Source: Branchiostoma floridae
Taxonomy: Eukaryota > Chordata > Leptocardii > Amphioxiformes > Branchiostomatidae
Length of the DNA: 64,000 bases
Assembly (NCBI RefSeq): GCF_000003815.2
Contig: NC_049982.1
Location: forward strand, 4,175,259-4,239,258
Direction of reading: 5' to 3'
Made by a program: the position numbers and the translations under genes
The notes under the pieces: generated by a model
The model's input: the letters and a program-made list of their open reading frames with translations, nothing else
Database searches by the model: none
Told to the model about the DNA's origin: nothing
In this document: positions 31,437-42,674 of the stretch, piece after piece
Numbering within the stretch: the stretch's first letter is position 1
How the letters are laid out: each line of letters starts with the position of its first letter

Positions 31437-34400
31437 GTTGGTACCCACTCTATACCTTTGTCCCTTTTTACATACACACACTACCCCACATCCCAGCCAC
31501 ATGGGGACAGAATCTTTGACACTACTGTCGACACTCACGACAAGATGCACCAGAATTTAGCAAAACATTGCGACGAATGTGGTCTATTTTATCAAGGAGC
31601 TTTTATCAGATCCTTGATTTTATGGTATAAAAGTTTTCGCCCCAAAGCCGACGCTGCCGACACTTGGTGTCCGTTTATTTACATCCGCGTCACAAACTTG
31701 ACACCCGCCACTTCACATCACCGTGCGAAGTGCTCATCATAAGAAAGGGAGGGGGACGACTGCCCATTTCCTCACCGTCAAACTTTATGGCGCGAGGCGG
31801 GAGAGGGTAAACTTCGGGGAGCGGTTCTCAGGTCGTTTCGCCCGCCCGGCAGTGTAAACTGACACCGCTGCGAACAGACACAGTAACAATGATGATTTTA
31901 TGGTCCATAAATCCGGCACTGATACCGCGACTGAATCTTAAATACTTCAAACGTCGACTACAAACTTTTTTTTATTATTACCGAGAAGAATATTCACCAC
32001 ACGGCAATCGTGGGAGTAAAATTGTCTGACAAGGAAGTGATGCCCCCAGGTAAAGATGATAACATCATTTCGCGGCGCTAAATATGACACATTGGTCGCT
32101 GATATATTTTATTATATTTTCTACATCTTTTTCTTTGCCTCTGCACTATACAGGTGATAGTCGAGATACGGATAGCAGAGTCAGAGGTGTTAAACTAAAT
32201 AAAAAGAGTGTATCGCCACGCTTAAGTTTGAACGTAAATTATTCCAACTTATTCCAATTCCAGGTAAACAATATTTGACAAGTTTTCTCGATGGGTTTTT
32301 GCTCATAGCTAGTTGCTACACGGTTTGACTAAAGCAAAAGAAAACATATTTGATATCCCACAAAATTTATGTTAATCATGAAATAATGCGAGTTAAGAAA
32401 GGCGATACTGATACTAGTGATATACAGAGGTGTATCAGACCTGTGTACAGTCCCTGTGATATTTAGAACAAGCTACCGAAAAATGTAGGCATCAATTCAA
32501 TAATGCAACATAACCACATTACACGGCATTGAATCTATGGGACGTATTGGGCACATGGTTTTGTTGAAATGATATTATTTCCTAGATAATATAAAAAACA
32601 CAAGACAAAACTCGCCGAACGAACCCACAATGATTGACAAGACCACAGACGACTTGTCCAGGTTGTCAGACAACGCGGAAACGTAGGCTGAAAATGAATA
32701 TGAACACTTACCACAAGTTATGTTTATGATTTAAAATTTCATGGTTGACCTCAACAATGCATGCTGTCACAAAATACTTATAACTTTGTAATAATATTAC
32801 ATGTCAATCGCAGCCAATCGCTTTATGCAAGTACTGGATCGTGTAGATTTGGCCGGAAAAAGTGAGAACTAGTTACATTAAAACGCGTTTTCTTTCCCAA
32901 GCACGACTGCATGTGTTTCTACACGGTACATGACCGAGGCAGGCCGATTTGTTTTGTCCCGGGATAGTCAGTCGCAGATTTCCATTGCAAATGGGGGTCG
33001 CCGTGGAACCCCCATGTTCCCCTGTGTGTCTATGGAAATGTGGCATCGGGCATTTGCTTTCGACTACCGCTATACTCCTGTATAATCAGCTCTAGAGGAC
33101 GACACATCGTATCAAACGTCATTGCACGTATGGAGACCAAGACAGAGACGTTTGAGACTTGTCTTTAAAAGTAGCGTGTCACAAAATCAAGACGAAGTGT
33201 AACTTGAAATCACCGGCGATGTTCTTATGTGTACGTTCGTGTTCTTGAATACATGATGCTCGCCTTAGTGTGTGGCGGTGAAAACTAAAATAGACCTTTC
33301 ACCGGGGTGGCTTTCAGCACGGGCCTCCGGAGTGGTGTATCGGGCTCGTAACCTCTGGCGGTCCCCCGACTGCCCTCGCATCCGGTCCGACCTCTTTTTT
33401 TTTTATACGGCAGGGGCAAGCGTTCCGTCGAGCCTTATTTCAGCGGTCGGCCCTTTCTGTCGGTGTTTGTGCATGCGTGAGACTGAATAATGCATGGTGT
33501 GGCCTACTCAGTGCCGTTATTGTACGCCCGGGCCCGCGGTATTGTCGGTACATACAAAACGCGGCTCTCCTCCGCCCGGGCCAGATCGCAGATGGTTTTG
33601 ATGTATACGGCTCAGATATTCATCGCTGATCCCGGCGGAGCCCTAGCTCCGGCCATAGTAAAAAGGGGGCTGCTTTTGGATGTTTCTCTTCCTTTCACTT
33701 CCCCAACGCCGCCCGGACCATTCAGCCACAGCCTTGAATTATAAAAAGTCACCACATCAGATGCGATGCAGGTTTGCCGGTATCTCATAGCTTACACAAG
33801 CTTTTATGAGGACTATATAGTCGACACCTTGCGTCACTTTCACTTGCTGCTCAGGTCACAACCAGACTCAGTGCAGAAGGACGCACGCTTTCAGGAGCCA
33901 AGGAGCTTTTAAGAATTTTGAATCTCCATGTACATAATATAAAAAGAGTGGCTTGTCAGTCACTCGTTTTATAGTCTTTGCCTTGTGTATTCTAGTCCGT
34001 ATCAGAACGCAAGTAACAACTTCGCATTGGCAGCATGTAATGGTTAGCACCTCACAGGGAAGCGACCGACTACAATAAACACATCGGGGTCAGAAAACGT
34101 GAACCCTGGTCGTCTGTAGACTGACTCGGGAGAGCCACAGTCAGACAGGCCTCACGTGGGCCCCGACTCGCGTACCCGCCCTGGTCCCCCGACCTCAGGT
34201 TACTGTGAAAGAACGCGTAAAACAGACTAGAGGACTCTACCGTCCAAGTGGTTGTAGTGCCACCACCGTAGACGCTGGAAATCTTATTTCATGCCGAGAC
34301 AAAATGGTATGCTCACATTGCCTTAATTTAAGGAAGCAGAGAACGATTTAATTTTCCACAAGCGTAGTATGCAGAAATTCATCCCAAAATACGTGTATTT

Positions 34401-34777
34401 TTCTACCAGCGCTATCATTGAGCCCCGTGGCTAACAATCCCCCTTCAAGTGAATCCTTACCTCCGGTCCGAGCCTACAAGCCCCACCATAAATCACTCTT
34501 TCTTGACTTCGATCGCCCGAACGAACCGCCAAATCCTCGGGCTATCTGCCGTGGTATTTCCCCGATATCGCCAAACGTCGTTCTCCAGGGCACTGGCTAC
34601 ATACACACAGGTTGAAGTTGGTGATCTTCCTTCTTATGCCAAGGCTGGCGCTTTTGACACTCTCTTTTAAGTCGAATTTGCTGCTTCCCACCTTACTAGA
34701 CACGCTGGTGTAAATAGTTTTGTAAAAAAAAATTATGTGTCAACGGGGGTACGGGGATCGTGGAATTCACAAAAAAT

Positions 34778-35250
34778 CGGCCGACCAACTCCTCAGGTAG
34801 CAAAACTTCCCCGGCAAATCATTTGAAGAAGACCTGTACGTTTATGCTCTCTAACAAGCTAAGTGAATAGAATACAGTTCCTAGTGATTCTAAATACTAA
34901 TTCGGTAAAGATGTGATATAAAACTAAAACTACAAAGTCTAAAGTATGCTTATATGTACAGGCTTAACTTCTTCTCACTTCTTAAGACAGTTGTAAATGT
35001 AAAGGCAGGTGGAGTTTAAAATACATTCTCCCTATAAATATAATATATGAAAGTTAATTTGCAAGTTCTTGCCCGTGGGCTAATTGCAACATGTAATATA
35101 CAGAATAAATGGTAAACATACAAAAAAAGAGACTTTGGTTTAGATAACAATGGTGACAAGTGGAAACAAGAGGCTATTCTAGTGACGATATGTACAGCTA
35201 AGAGCTAGGCGTAGTCAATCTGGCAGAGACTAGCAGGAAGAGGGTTCGAC
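34778..35250. repeat. Dispersed repeat copy 2, split by a LINE tail
   Basis: GGCCGACCAACTCCTCAGG (34778-34832) and GGCGTAGTCAATCTGGCAG (35208 on) correspond to adjacent blocks at 2565-2665. The 370 bp between contains CAAGTTCTTGCCCGTGGGC and resembles 42675-42760, a probable minus-strand LINE 3' end. Confidence 0.5.
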
Positions 35251-37424
35251 TCAGGTGCGGGTATTTTCGCAGGTGTCGGGGCGGCCGTGAGGGACAGAGG
35301 CCTGGATATTTATCACTGATCCGGCCCGACCAAACCTGCATCGATCCTTCGTGCCGAAAAGAAATCGATCTAGCCGGAAAAGAAGAAGAAAACATACCCA
35401 CACAGATCGAACGTGGTGAATGTTGTGGTTAGGGTTAGGCCATGTTCAAAACAACGGCGCCAACGAGAGCATGCTAAAGGCCCTAGGAATGAGGGCGGTC
35501 TCTTAGGACGAAGGCGCTCCTTTTTTGGTCCATGTTCATACATGTGTAAAATCGATACACGGAATTAGGAATATGAATTCAGCATGCTGAGATCGGGGCT
35601 AGGGGATTTTGAGGTCATCCGCGATTCCTTATAGTGTGATACAGAAGTACATGTGTATGTGTGTGGTGGGTCTGTGTACCACCCTCTGTAAGGCTCGAAC
35701 AGGAAGCCCGGAAAATACGAATTGTCTCTTTGAAGATAGATAATCATTATGACACTTGGCGTAAGTTAAAGACGCTTCCTTGTCGTCGTCAAAAATCAGG
35801 ACATTAATAACTTACGAACCTCTGTGACATTGGAGTGATACTTTTGCACGTATTATCCACCCTCGTTTTCATATATCATCGCAAATATACTTAAAGGACA
35901 AAAATATTTTACTATCCCTGCCGAGCGTATAATCCAAGTTCCCCTTGTACCTTATTAGTGCTATCAGAAGAACAGATCACCCCAAGCATCATTTATAAAC
36001 TCCAAGGATCGCCCAGACCGAGTTGAAGATGTCTAAATGAGGTTTTAATGAAGCCTGGGTGATTAGCTGGTGACCAGGGCGCTTGTTTAATGATAACTAC
36101 AGAGGACCAAATAAAGTAGGGTGTATTGATATCTACCGGCGTAGAACGATTGGCAATCCGATTAAGTAGAACCAACAGTTATGTGTGTTACTGTTATATA
36201 ACAAGGCACAGCGTCGCAAGTTTCTGTACATGCGAGCGTGACAGTTGATGTTGTATAAGTACGTGACAAAAACAGACTTAACTAACCCCAAATTGACCAC
36301 AAATTATGTTCACATGAATAAATTATTAGACGGTATCTGATCTAAATTGGAGCTGTCGTCACACATAAACATCTAAAGCTGGGCACGACAGGGGGCGTGT
36401 ATACGATATACCGAAAATCAACACTTTGTATAAAAAATAAACTACGTTAATACCACATAATCTGAGACGTAAACCGCTAATACAAAATATTTTCAACTCG
36501 TGTTTATATGCTATCATTACATATTGTAGCCATTTCTAGCATTCCAAAATTGAGCTGCCCTACCGCGTAGCGACGGTAGGGGACACCGTACATTTGCGCA
36601 CACACACACACGCGAACCAAGGGCCACGCTGTCACTTCATATCATGCAGGAAATAAAATAACAAAGCTTGGACCGGCCAAAAGTGGGACTGTAGAGGAGT
36701 AATTGCTTGAACTTTTAATTATAAAAATAAACGGACGCCCCTCATCCCTCATCCTTGTTGTTCCGTCCAATGTTCTGTACCTAGCATGCCACCCACCCGT
36801 GTGTTGTTGTGACTGTGCGGCCGGCATAATGCATTCCGTCGTCTGACATTTAGATTCGACTGACCAAGATTCGCGGTTATGAGTCACGTCCTGACTTGTT
36901 CTTGTTGCTGGGCAACGTGCTCTATTGTCGTCTGAAATTTGCAACTTTCCTCTACTGTGGTCGTCGTATCCGGAGTCATTCGCTCCATATACATCCACAA
37001 GTTGTCAACTTGCTTTTATGTTATATATTTTGCAACACAGAATCTGTTTTACTCTCTTTTTTTGTGGTAAATGACAAATAAGGATACTAGATCTTAAGGA
37101 TAACAAGACAATAAGACAAATGCATGATAAAATGATAATTTAACTTTTTTGTGTGTATTCTATATAGCTATATAAACCGTTCGAAGATACCTTCGAATCG
37201 AACATTTGAGTAGAACATAACATTCTATTCTAATCGAACATACCATCGAACATATATTTGGAACACGCGTTCGAACATTTAAGTGTAGCGAAACAGATTG
37301 TGCTGAACTTGAAAAGTCAGTGCGAATGAACGAAAGATGACATTGTTGTATCTGTATCGGATGTCTGTAGACACCAGGAAGTGTACTTGTGCAGAGTGAA
37401 TGATGAAGCGATGACATCTTACTA

Positions 37425-37590
37425 ACTCGGCGGCCCGTCAGACGTTAGCTCCCGGCGGGGGCCCGCGTGTCTTCGCGGCGGGGCGGCTCGGTGTTGTGTT
37501 TCCCCTGTCAGACCTCGTTTCACACCGCCTCCCGACCCCGCAACCCGCCGTCACACACGGTCTTCGTCCCGCGAATCATAACCGCTCAGC
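37425..37590. promoter_or_regulatory. GC-rich island in intron 1
   Basis: CpG-dense block (CCCGGCGGGGGCCCGCG and similar) inside AT-rich intron DNA, with no repeat or coding match. It is a candidate regulatory element or alternative promoter of Lhx1/5. That is inference from composition only. Confidence 0.25.
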
Positions 37591-38941
37591 AAACAACAAG
37601 GGAACACAGGGGATGACACAAACTATCTGACTTGATGCGCGACAGCACTCGTCGGCTTAGCACAATGTAGAATACTAGTGACGTCTGTAGTGTTTGATGA
37701 CTCTAACTTTAGACAATAAACAAAAAAGGGCACAACCCACAAATTATGATTTCAATTTTTTTCATCACTTTAAATCATGTCCCTTTTCTCCGTTATTACG
37801 TAAAGAGTAACCGGTGGGGCAATGGTTCGAGTCCGGCCGTTTCCCAAGGTCGCGATCGCGTGCTCGAGTCCATTGTTAGCAGTACAGTGAAGGAAAATCC
37901 ACCTAACTTAGTGTACAATGTAAGGATAAAAACAAGATATAGTCAAGGCCATAGGACTGACACAAAGTGGCCCAAAACACGACCGTAAAGCTTTCAATAG
38001 AAAACAGACGAGATGAGTCCATGTAAGAAGACATATTCACGGGGCAGTAATTTTGTTTGGGGTCGTAAATATCTTTCACCAGTTCTGGGTTCAACTCCCG
38101 GCCATTGACCTTCTTAGGTACTGATTATCCTAGCTATAATTCCACTTCTCGGTCACTGTCAGCTCTGCAATAAAATCCTTCTTACTGACTTTGAAGAAAA
38201 AAGGAACGTTACACTTACATGCGAAGAAAATACAAGTAGGCAAGCAGCTAAAAATTCCGTTCTGTGCAACTGTGCACGTGTTAGAAAACAGAAAATACGC
38301 ACTAATCACCTTTAATACGACATTTTTGGGTTACAGAAACTAGACTTGATAACGAAACGCACGTGCATGGCTCCTATAAACATTGTGTGTGTTATGTCGC
38401 CGATTCCAGCTGCAGGGACCCGAGTACTCTGCCTTTCCGCGGATTAACTCATTGCTCGCTGGGAGAGAAAAGATGTGCTTATTTGCGCAGATGGTTATTT
38501 GAGACACTCCGCCGGTTCCATTGAATATGCTTATTATTATATCTGTCAGCACAGAGTCTTTCCTGCACACCGTCTTTACAGTCAAACAGGCGGGTATTTA
38601 AGCCTTGTTTCCCCTCACCTTTGTCACACACACATCAGGCTAGGCCCGGGGATGACAAGTCCGACCTAAATATTGAATATTACCTACACTTCGTTAAAGG
38701 GTAGTGAACATAAGACTCTGCATGAGTGAAATGGCGCTGCAGAGCCGGGCAAGAAGACGTTCTTAAGCTAATTGAAAGGAGGGAATGTAATTTTGATGAC
38801 TCTACGCGAGGACGCACGACGCAAATGGGATTATGTTAGCCTTAAGAGATTTGGTTGGACTTGTAGCTCAGTCCGGGACAAGTTCTGAGGACTTGCCGCC
38901 CTGTCATCATGAAACATGGCCGAGGGCGATCGAGTTACAGG

Positions 38942-39160
38942 TGGTCCTTTCTATCGCTGTTTTCTCTCTCTTCTGTTCTGACACTTTCTTTCTCCATCTG
39001 CATGTGCCTCTCAGTTTTCCCTTTTTTTCTCCCTCTGACTTTATGTCTCTCCCTCTCTATATTTCCCTGTTCCTCTCTTCCTCTGACAGTCTCTCTTTCT
39101 CTGTCCCTCCTTCGCTTTCTCTTTCTTTCCCCCAATCTCATAGCCCCCTTTTCCTTGACG
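38942..39160 (+). repeat. Polypyrimidine tract of about 220 bp
   Basis: Over 80% C/T on the plus strand (TTTCTCTCTCTTC, CCTCTCTATATTTCC and similar). The open frames across it, rich in Ser/Leu/Phe or Arg/Glu, are composition artefacts. Such tracts can form triplexes or bind polypyrimidine-tract proteins. Confidence 0.75.
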
Positions 39161-39654
39161 ACTAACTCATAAAAATACAACAAATGACACTACGACTAAA
39201 AATAACTGAACCCAGACAAGAAAACCTTTCTCCGATTTGCGCTCTGCACCGTTTTATGACACCTTGTCACAGGACGCAAGTATCAGGGTTGTTGAACTTC
39301 TTTTATTCTTGTCTCCAGTCTGAGTCCGTACGTCGCCTTACTATACAGCTGGGCTGGGCTGTAAGGGCAAGTTTCCAATACTTGCAGTTCCCCTGACATG
39401 CGCCCTTGTACTTACCACGGTCACCAGGCACAAGGAGGGCGTCTTGAGAAGGTGTCCTCAACCTTAAGGGGTCGAGCGGCATGTCTGGACGGAGTCTGTT
39501 TTGAAGCACGCGCTGAAGAAAAGACTTTGACGCACATAAATTGTAACGCAGGAAAGAAAGTACTGCTGCAGTTCACCAGAAAACCGCCGGGGGGCTCATA
39601 ATCTGACAATTTCTTCATTTTGCCAACATCCACCACATCTTCATGAGCTATACG

Positions 39655-39680
39655 AACAGACAGACAGACAGACAGACACA
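39655..39680. repeat. (CAGA)n microsatellite
   Basis: ACAGACAGACAGACAGACAC, about five units. Neighbouring DNA is unremarkable. Confidence 0.8.
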
Positions 39681-40258
39681 CGCGCACACTTGTACACGAA
39701 AATATAACCACCTTGGCGAAGGTAACCATCAACATCATGGTATACCAGTATGCTATATGTATTACCACAACAGTATGCCAAGACTGTCGTCAAAGTGTTC
39801 TTCAGAGGGTGGGTCTTAACTTTTATGACATCAGATGTTAATTTTTGTTTTGTATCGTCCCCCAACGACATGGGGGTCAAGGACCAGGTAGGTAAGTTAG
39901 GTTTACGAAGACAGAGTACTGTACAGGGCGTCACTGTATCGTTAATACGTTATCATTTGGGAATGACAAAACAGGAATTCGAGCGCTAGAATGATGCAGA
40001 CGGTACTGCCACTGAAGATTGGCGGGAAAGCTTTGTTTGATTGACGTATAGATCGACACGTGGAAGCCGGTTTGATATTGAAGTCCCACCTTGCGCTGCG
40101 CGGGTTGGGGAGGTGTCAGACCTGTCGGGCTGCCGGTGCGTCCAGGTGTCCGCCAGATGTGGGACCGGTCTGGCGCCAAACACGGACAGGAAACTCACCG
40201 GCGCTAGGACAAAAACAACGATTCTACTAGGGGGCAAAACATACACCACTTCGTCCTT

Positions 40259-40319
40259 AGTCTGTGTAACACAAACTCTGCTGTCCGGAGCTGTAACTGA
40301 CCCCTCCCGCAGAGGCCGG
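40259..40319. repeat. Dispersed repeat abutting the assembly gap
   Basis: AGTCTGTGTAACACAAACTC and the following CCCCTCCCGCAGAGGCCGG match 22194-22254. The N run starts inside this repeat, which probably caused the break. Confidence 0.55.
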
Positions 40320-40419
40320 NNNNNNNNNNNNNNNNNNNNNNNNNNNNNNNNNNNNNNNNNNNNNNNNNNNNNNNNNNNNNNNNNNNNNNNNNNNNNNNNN
40401 NNNNNNNNNNNNNNNNNNN
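40320..40419. other. Assembly gap (100 N)
   Basis: Exactly 100 unknown bases, a conventional placeholder, so the real length is unknown. It disrupts shadow open frames on both strands. Confidence 1.
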
Positions 40420-40629
40420 CAAAAAGACAAAAAATCTAGACCATAGCACGCCATCAAAAGATACAAAAAAAAAACGAAATTTCTGCTGCAGTACCAACGT
40501 CATAAACCAGGGGGCCAAAAATTGACCTTGACCTTCTTCTTCCCAACACCTACCCACATATCAAATATCATAGTAATCGATAATCAGGTTCTAGAATTCT
40601 TGAATTATGTTGACGACAAAAATCCGGAA

Positions 40630-40850
40630 ACACAAACAAACACACACACAGACACACACACACACACACACAGACACGACCAAAATAATATCTCAATTTT
40701 TCACTACCAAATACATGTACAAGCTTAAGAGGGTGGACGATTGTGTTGTCGCTGTTGCGTTTGAATATTGTGTATAGTTTATTCGCCGTTTGTCAGTGTG
40801 TGTGTCACTGTGTGCGTGTGTGTGTGTGTGTGTGGGTGGGTGGGTGGTGG
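40630..40850. repeat. (CA)n and (TG)n/(GGTG)n microsatellites
   Basis: CA repeats at about 40632-40672 and TG plus GGTG repeats at about 40794-40850. The intervening 120 bp is ordinary AT-rich DNA. Confidence 0.8.
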
Positions 40851-41280
40851 TGGGGGGGAGGGTTGATGGATATAACATGAAACTAAAACATTTCAAGTTC
40901 CAGACTTGCAGAGACAAAAAAAGACGTCTCGCACTTTTGAAACATTGTAAATGATCGAGGGAGCGCCAGCGATATCTTTATCACAATACCACAGGGACCG
41001 GATCCAGTATCGCTTTTGTTATTCGATTGATTCGGCTAATCGAATCCCAATAAATTACATCTAATCAAGTTTCGATGGACATTCCTTTGTTCGATTTCCC
41101 ATAGATGTGTGTCTGGCTGGCAGCAACAATTCGTCGAAATCACGCAATGTTTTTAGTACAAAACCATAACCATGTCCATGGTACTCAATGGTTAAAGTAT
41201 ATAAAGGAAATTGTAATGCCCGTTGCAGAGACATGTGTTGTTCTTTTGTCTTTGTTATTTTTAATTCAGTGAAATATTGG

Positions 41281-41292
41281 TGTTTGTGTGTG

Positions 41293-41338
<46 letters not shown>

Positions 41339-41370
41339 TGTGTGTGTGTATGATTGTGTGTTTGTGTGTG
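41281..41370 (+). repeat. (TG)n tract upstream of Lhx1/5 exon 2
   Basis: About 90 bp of TG dinucleotides on the transcribed strand with a few TTG/GAG interruptions. It ends about 135 nt before the duplicated acceptor and 250 nt before the real exon. In RNA it becomes UG repeats, a known ligand class for TDP-43 and CELF splicing regulators. Confidence 0.8.
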
Positions 41371-41439
41371 CCAGTGTTCAAGTGTTCGATTGCCAATGTA
41401 CCAGTACCTGCACAATACAGCGATGCCATCATAATGATA

Positions 41440-41647
41440 TACTCAGGGTAAGGGGGTGAAGTCTGCCAAACTCTGATCCTCTCGTTGTTGTTGTTTATTT
41501 CCCAGACGGTTCGGCACAAAATGTGCGGGGTGTACTCAGGGTAAGGGGATGAAGTCTGCCATCTCTGACCGCCATGTTGTTGTTGTTGTTTATCGCTTGT
41601 TGTTGTTATTTATTTCCCAGACGGTTCGGCACGAAGTGTGCGGGGTG
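41440..41647 (+). repeat. Lhx1/5: Tandem duplication over the exon 2 acceptor
   Basis: TACTCAGGGTA occurs at 41440, 41533 and 41648 (spacings 93 and 115). Between them the same order recurs: TAAGGGG, TGAAGTCTGCC, CTCTGA, GTTGTTGTT, TTTATTTCCCAGACGGTTCGG. The second unit is longer because of extra GTT repeats. The unit therefore spans the intron end plus the first 27-35 bp of exon 2. Confidence 0.9.
41506..41540 (+). pseudogene. Duplicated start of exon 2: 35-nt mini-exon
   Basis: Preceded by TTTATTTCCCAG and followed by GTAAGG, both good splice signals. It differs from the true exon start (41621-41655) at two positions, both synonymous third bases (ACG to ACA, AAG to AAA). Spliced after exon 1 it reads [12 protein letters not shown]. 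Joining it to exon 2 shifts the frame because 35 is not a multiple of three, reaching TGA at 41677-41679. It may be a silent duplication, a regulated poison exon, or a misassembled allele. Confidence 0.7.
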
Positions 41648-41823
41648 TACTCAGGGTATCCTTCCGAACGACCTGGTGAGGAGAGCGAGAAACAAAGTGT
41701 TCCACCTGAAGTGCTTCACGTGCGCCGCCTGCGCCAAGCAGATGGCCACGGGGGAGGAACTCTTCGTGGTGGACGACGACAAATTCATCTGTAAAGACTG
41801 TTATCACAACAACAAAGTCACAG
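41621..41823 (+). CDS. Lhx1/5: Lhx1/5 coding exon 2: LIM domain 2
   Basis: Completes Arg58 and encodes residues 59-125 plus one base. It joins exon 1 exactly (AG|A gives Arg; [10 protein letters not shown]). Zinc ligands are Cys64, Cys67, His86, Cys89, Cys92, Cys95, Cys115 and Cys118. Vertebrate LHX1, as I recall it, has CKED here, with Asp as last ligand. This copy has CKDC, so LIM2 ends in Cys. The acceptor is TTTATTTCCCAG. The donor is CACAG|GTATGT at 41824, phase 1. The linker, homeodomain and C-terminus lie in later exons outside the window. Both splice sites have tandem copies nearby. Identity is firm, while the flanking arrangement needs an independent assembly. Confidence 0.93.
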
Positions 41824-42110
41824 GTATGTTCAGGATTTCAGACTACAGAAATACTTCTATTTTAGGGTACACATTTAGTTACGTTTACGCTAAAACCCTA
41901 CACAACAAAGTTATAGGTATGTCAGCACTTCAATCCACAAAATTTCTACGGCATTTTACCTTTCATTTTGGGGTACGCGTTTTACGAACTTTGGGCTAAA
42001 TCCCCTCGCTTAACAAACTTTTATCACAAAATAGTCACAGGTGTATCTTTATTTCCAATGCAAACTACAGCAATGCGTGGTATTTCGTTTTTATTTTGAG
42101 GTATAGTACG
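41797..42110 (+). repeat. Tandem copies of the exon 2 donor region
   Basis: Three degenerate units. CACAACAACAAAGTCACAG|GTATGT (donor 41824) is followed by CACAACAAAGTTATAG|GTATGT (41917) and TTATCACAAAATAGTCACAG|GTGTAT (42041). Downstream parts also align (TTTAGGGTACAC, TTTGGGGTACGC, TTTGAGGTATAG). The units are more diverged than the acceptor-side duplication, so they are probably older. The reading frame stays open from exon 2 to 41996. Confidence 0.75.
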
Positions 42111-42574
42111 TATTCAACGAACTTCAAGTAATGATATGGTGAATATCCATTATATATGAGCAAACACACAAAAATCTAAACTTGTCAAAGTAACCCAAAG
42201 ATATACAGCAAGCGAATGGCTAGGTGGAATAAATTTTACGCATGCATATATGCAATACAGCAAACTTTCAAAAACAAAATAAAATTGATATCTCAATATC
42301 ATCTTAAACGTAATTGTGACAAAGCTGTACACGGCTTTTCTAAAGTGTCATTCAAAATCCTGTCATAAAAAGCGGTCTCGGATTCAATCGCCATCCCCAT
42401 AGCCCATTGGCCTAATTTGTGTTAAACCCCGGCGGAACGTTTCTATGGGCGGGGTCAGGGTGAAGGTCGGGGTCACGTTGCCATGGCTACCGCACGACAA
42501 GGCGACTGGCTCCCGGTCGTTAATATGACGCTTTATTGGTCTCTGGTAAAACGTTTTGTTTTTCTGGAAACAAG

Positions 42575-42674
42575 NNNNNNNNNNNNNNNNNNNNNNNNNN
42601 NNNNNNNNNNNNNNNNNNNNNNNNNNNNNNNNNNNNNNNNNNNNNNNNNNNNNNNNNNNNNNNNNNNNNNNNNN
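42575..42674. other. Assembly gap (100 N)
   Basis: Exactly 100 unknown bases. With the gap at 40320 it brackets a 2155-bp segment carrying exon 2 and its duplications. Confidence 1.

Larger units (their letters stand above)
31437..41620 (+). other. Lhx1/5: Lhx1/5 intron 1
   Basis: About 10.2 kb from the GT donor at 31437 to the AG acceptor ending at 41620. It contains repeats, microsatellites and one 100-N gap (40320-40419), so its true length is unknown. Apart from the entries below, 31.45-34.77, 35.4-37.4 and 37.6-38.9 kb show no gene. Confidence 0.8.

Noticed and set aside
31437-31560. Continuation of the LIM1 exon reading frame past the donor
   Set aside because: The frame stays open to 31557 but the LIM similarity stops exactly at the AG|GT donor. 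The following residues are intronic.
35425-35445. Telomere-like TTAGGG repeats
   Set aside because: Only about two units, within chance expectation.
37815-38110. Possible tRNA gene (GGTTCGAGTCCGGC, GGGTTCAACTCCCGG)
   Set aside because: Only T-loop-like pieces are present and no cloverleaf is visible. At best old SINE remnants.
38833-39183. 110-, 87- and 82-codon frames
   Set aside because: Artefacts of a polypyrimidine tract (Ser/Leu/Phe on one strand, Arg/Glu on the other).
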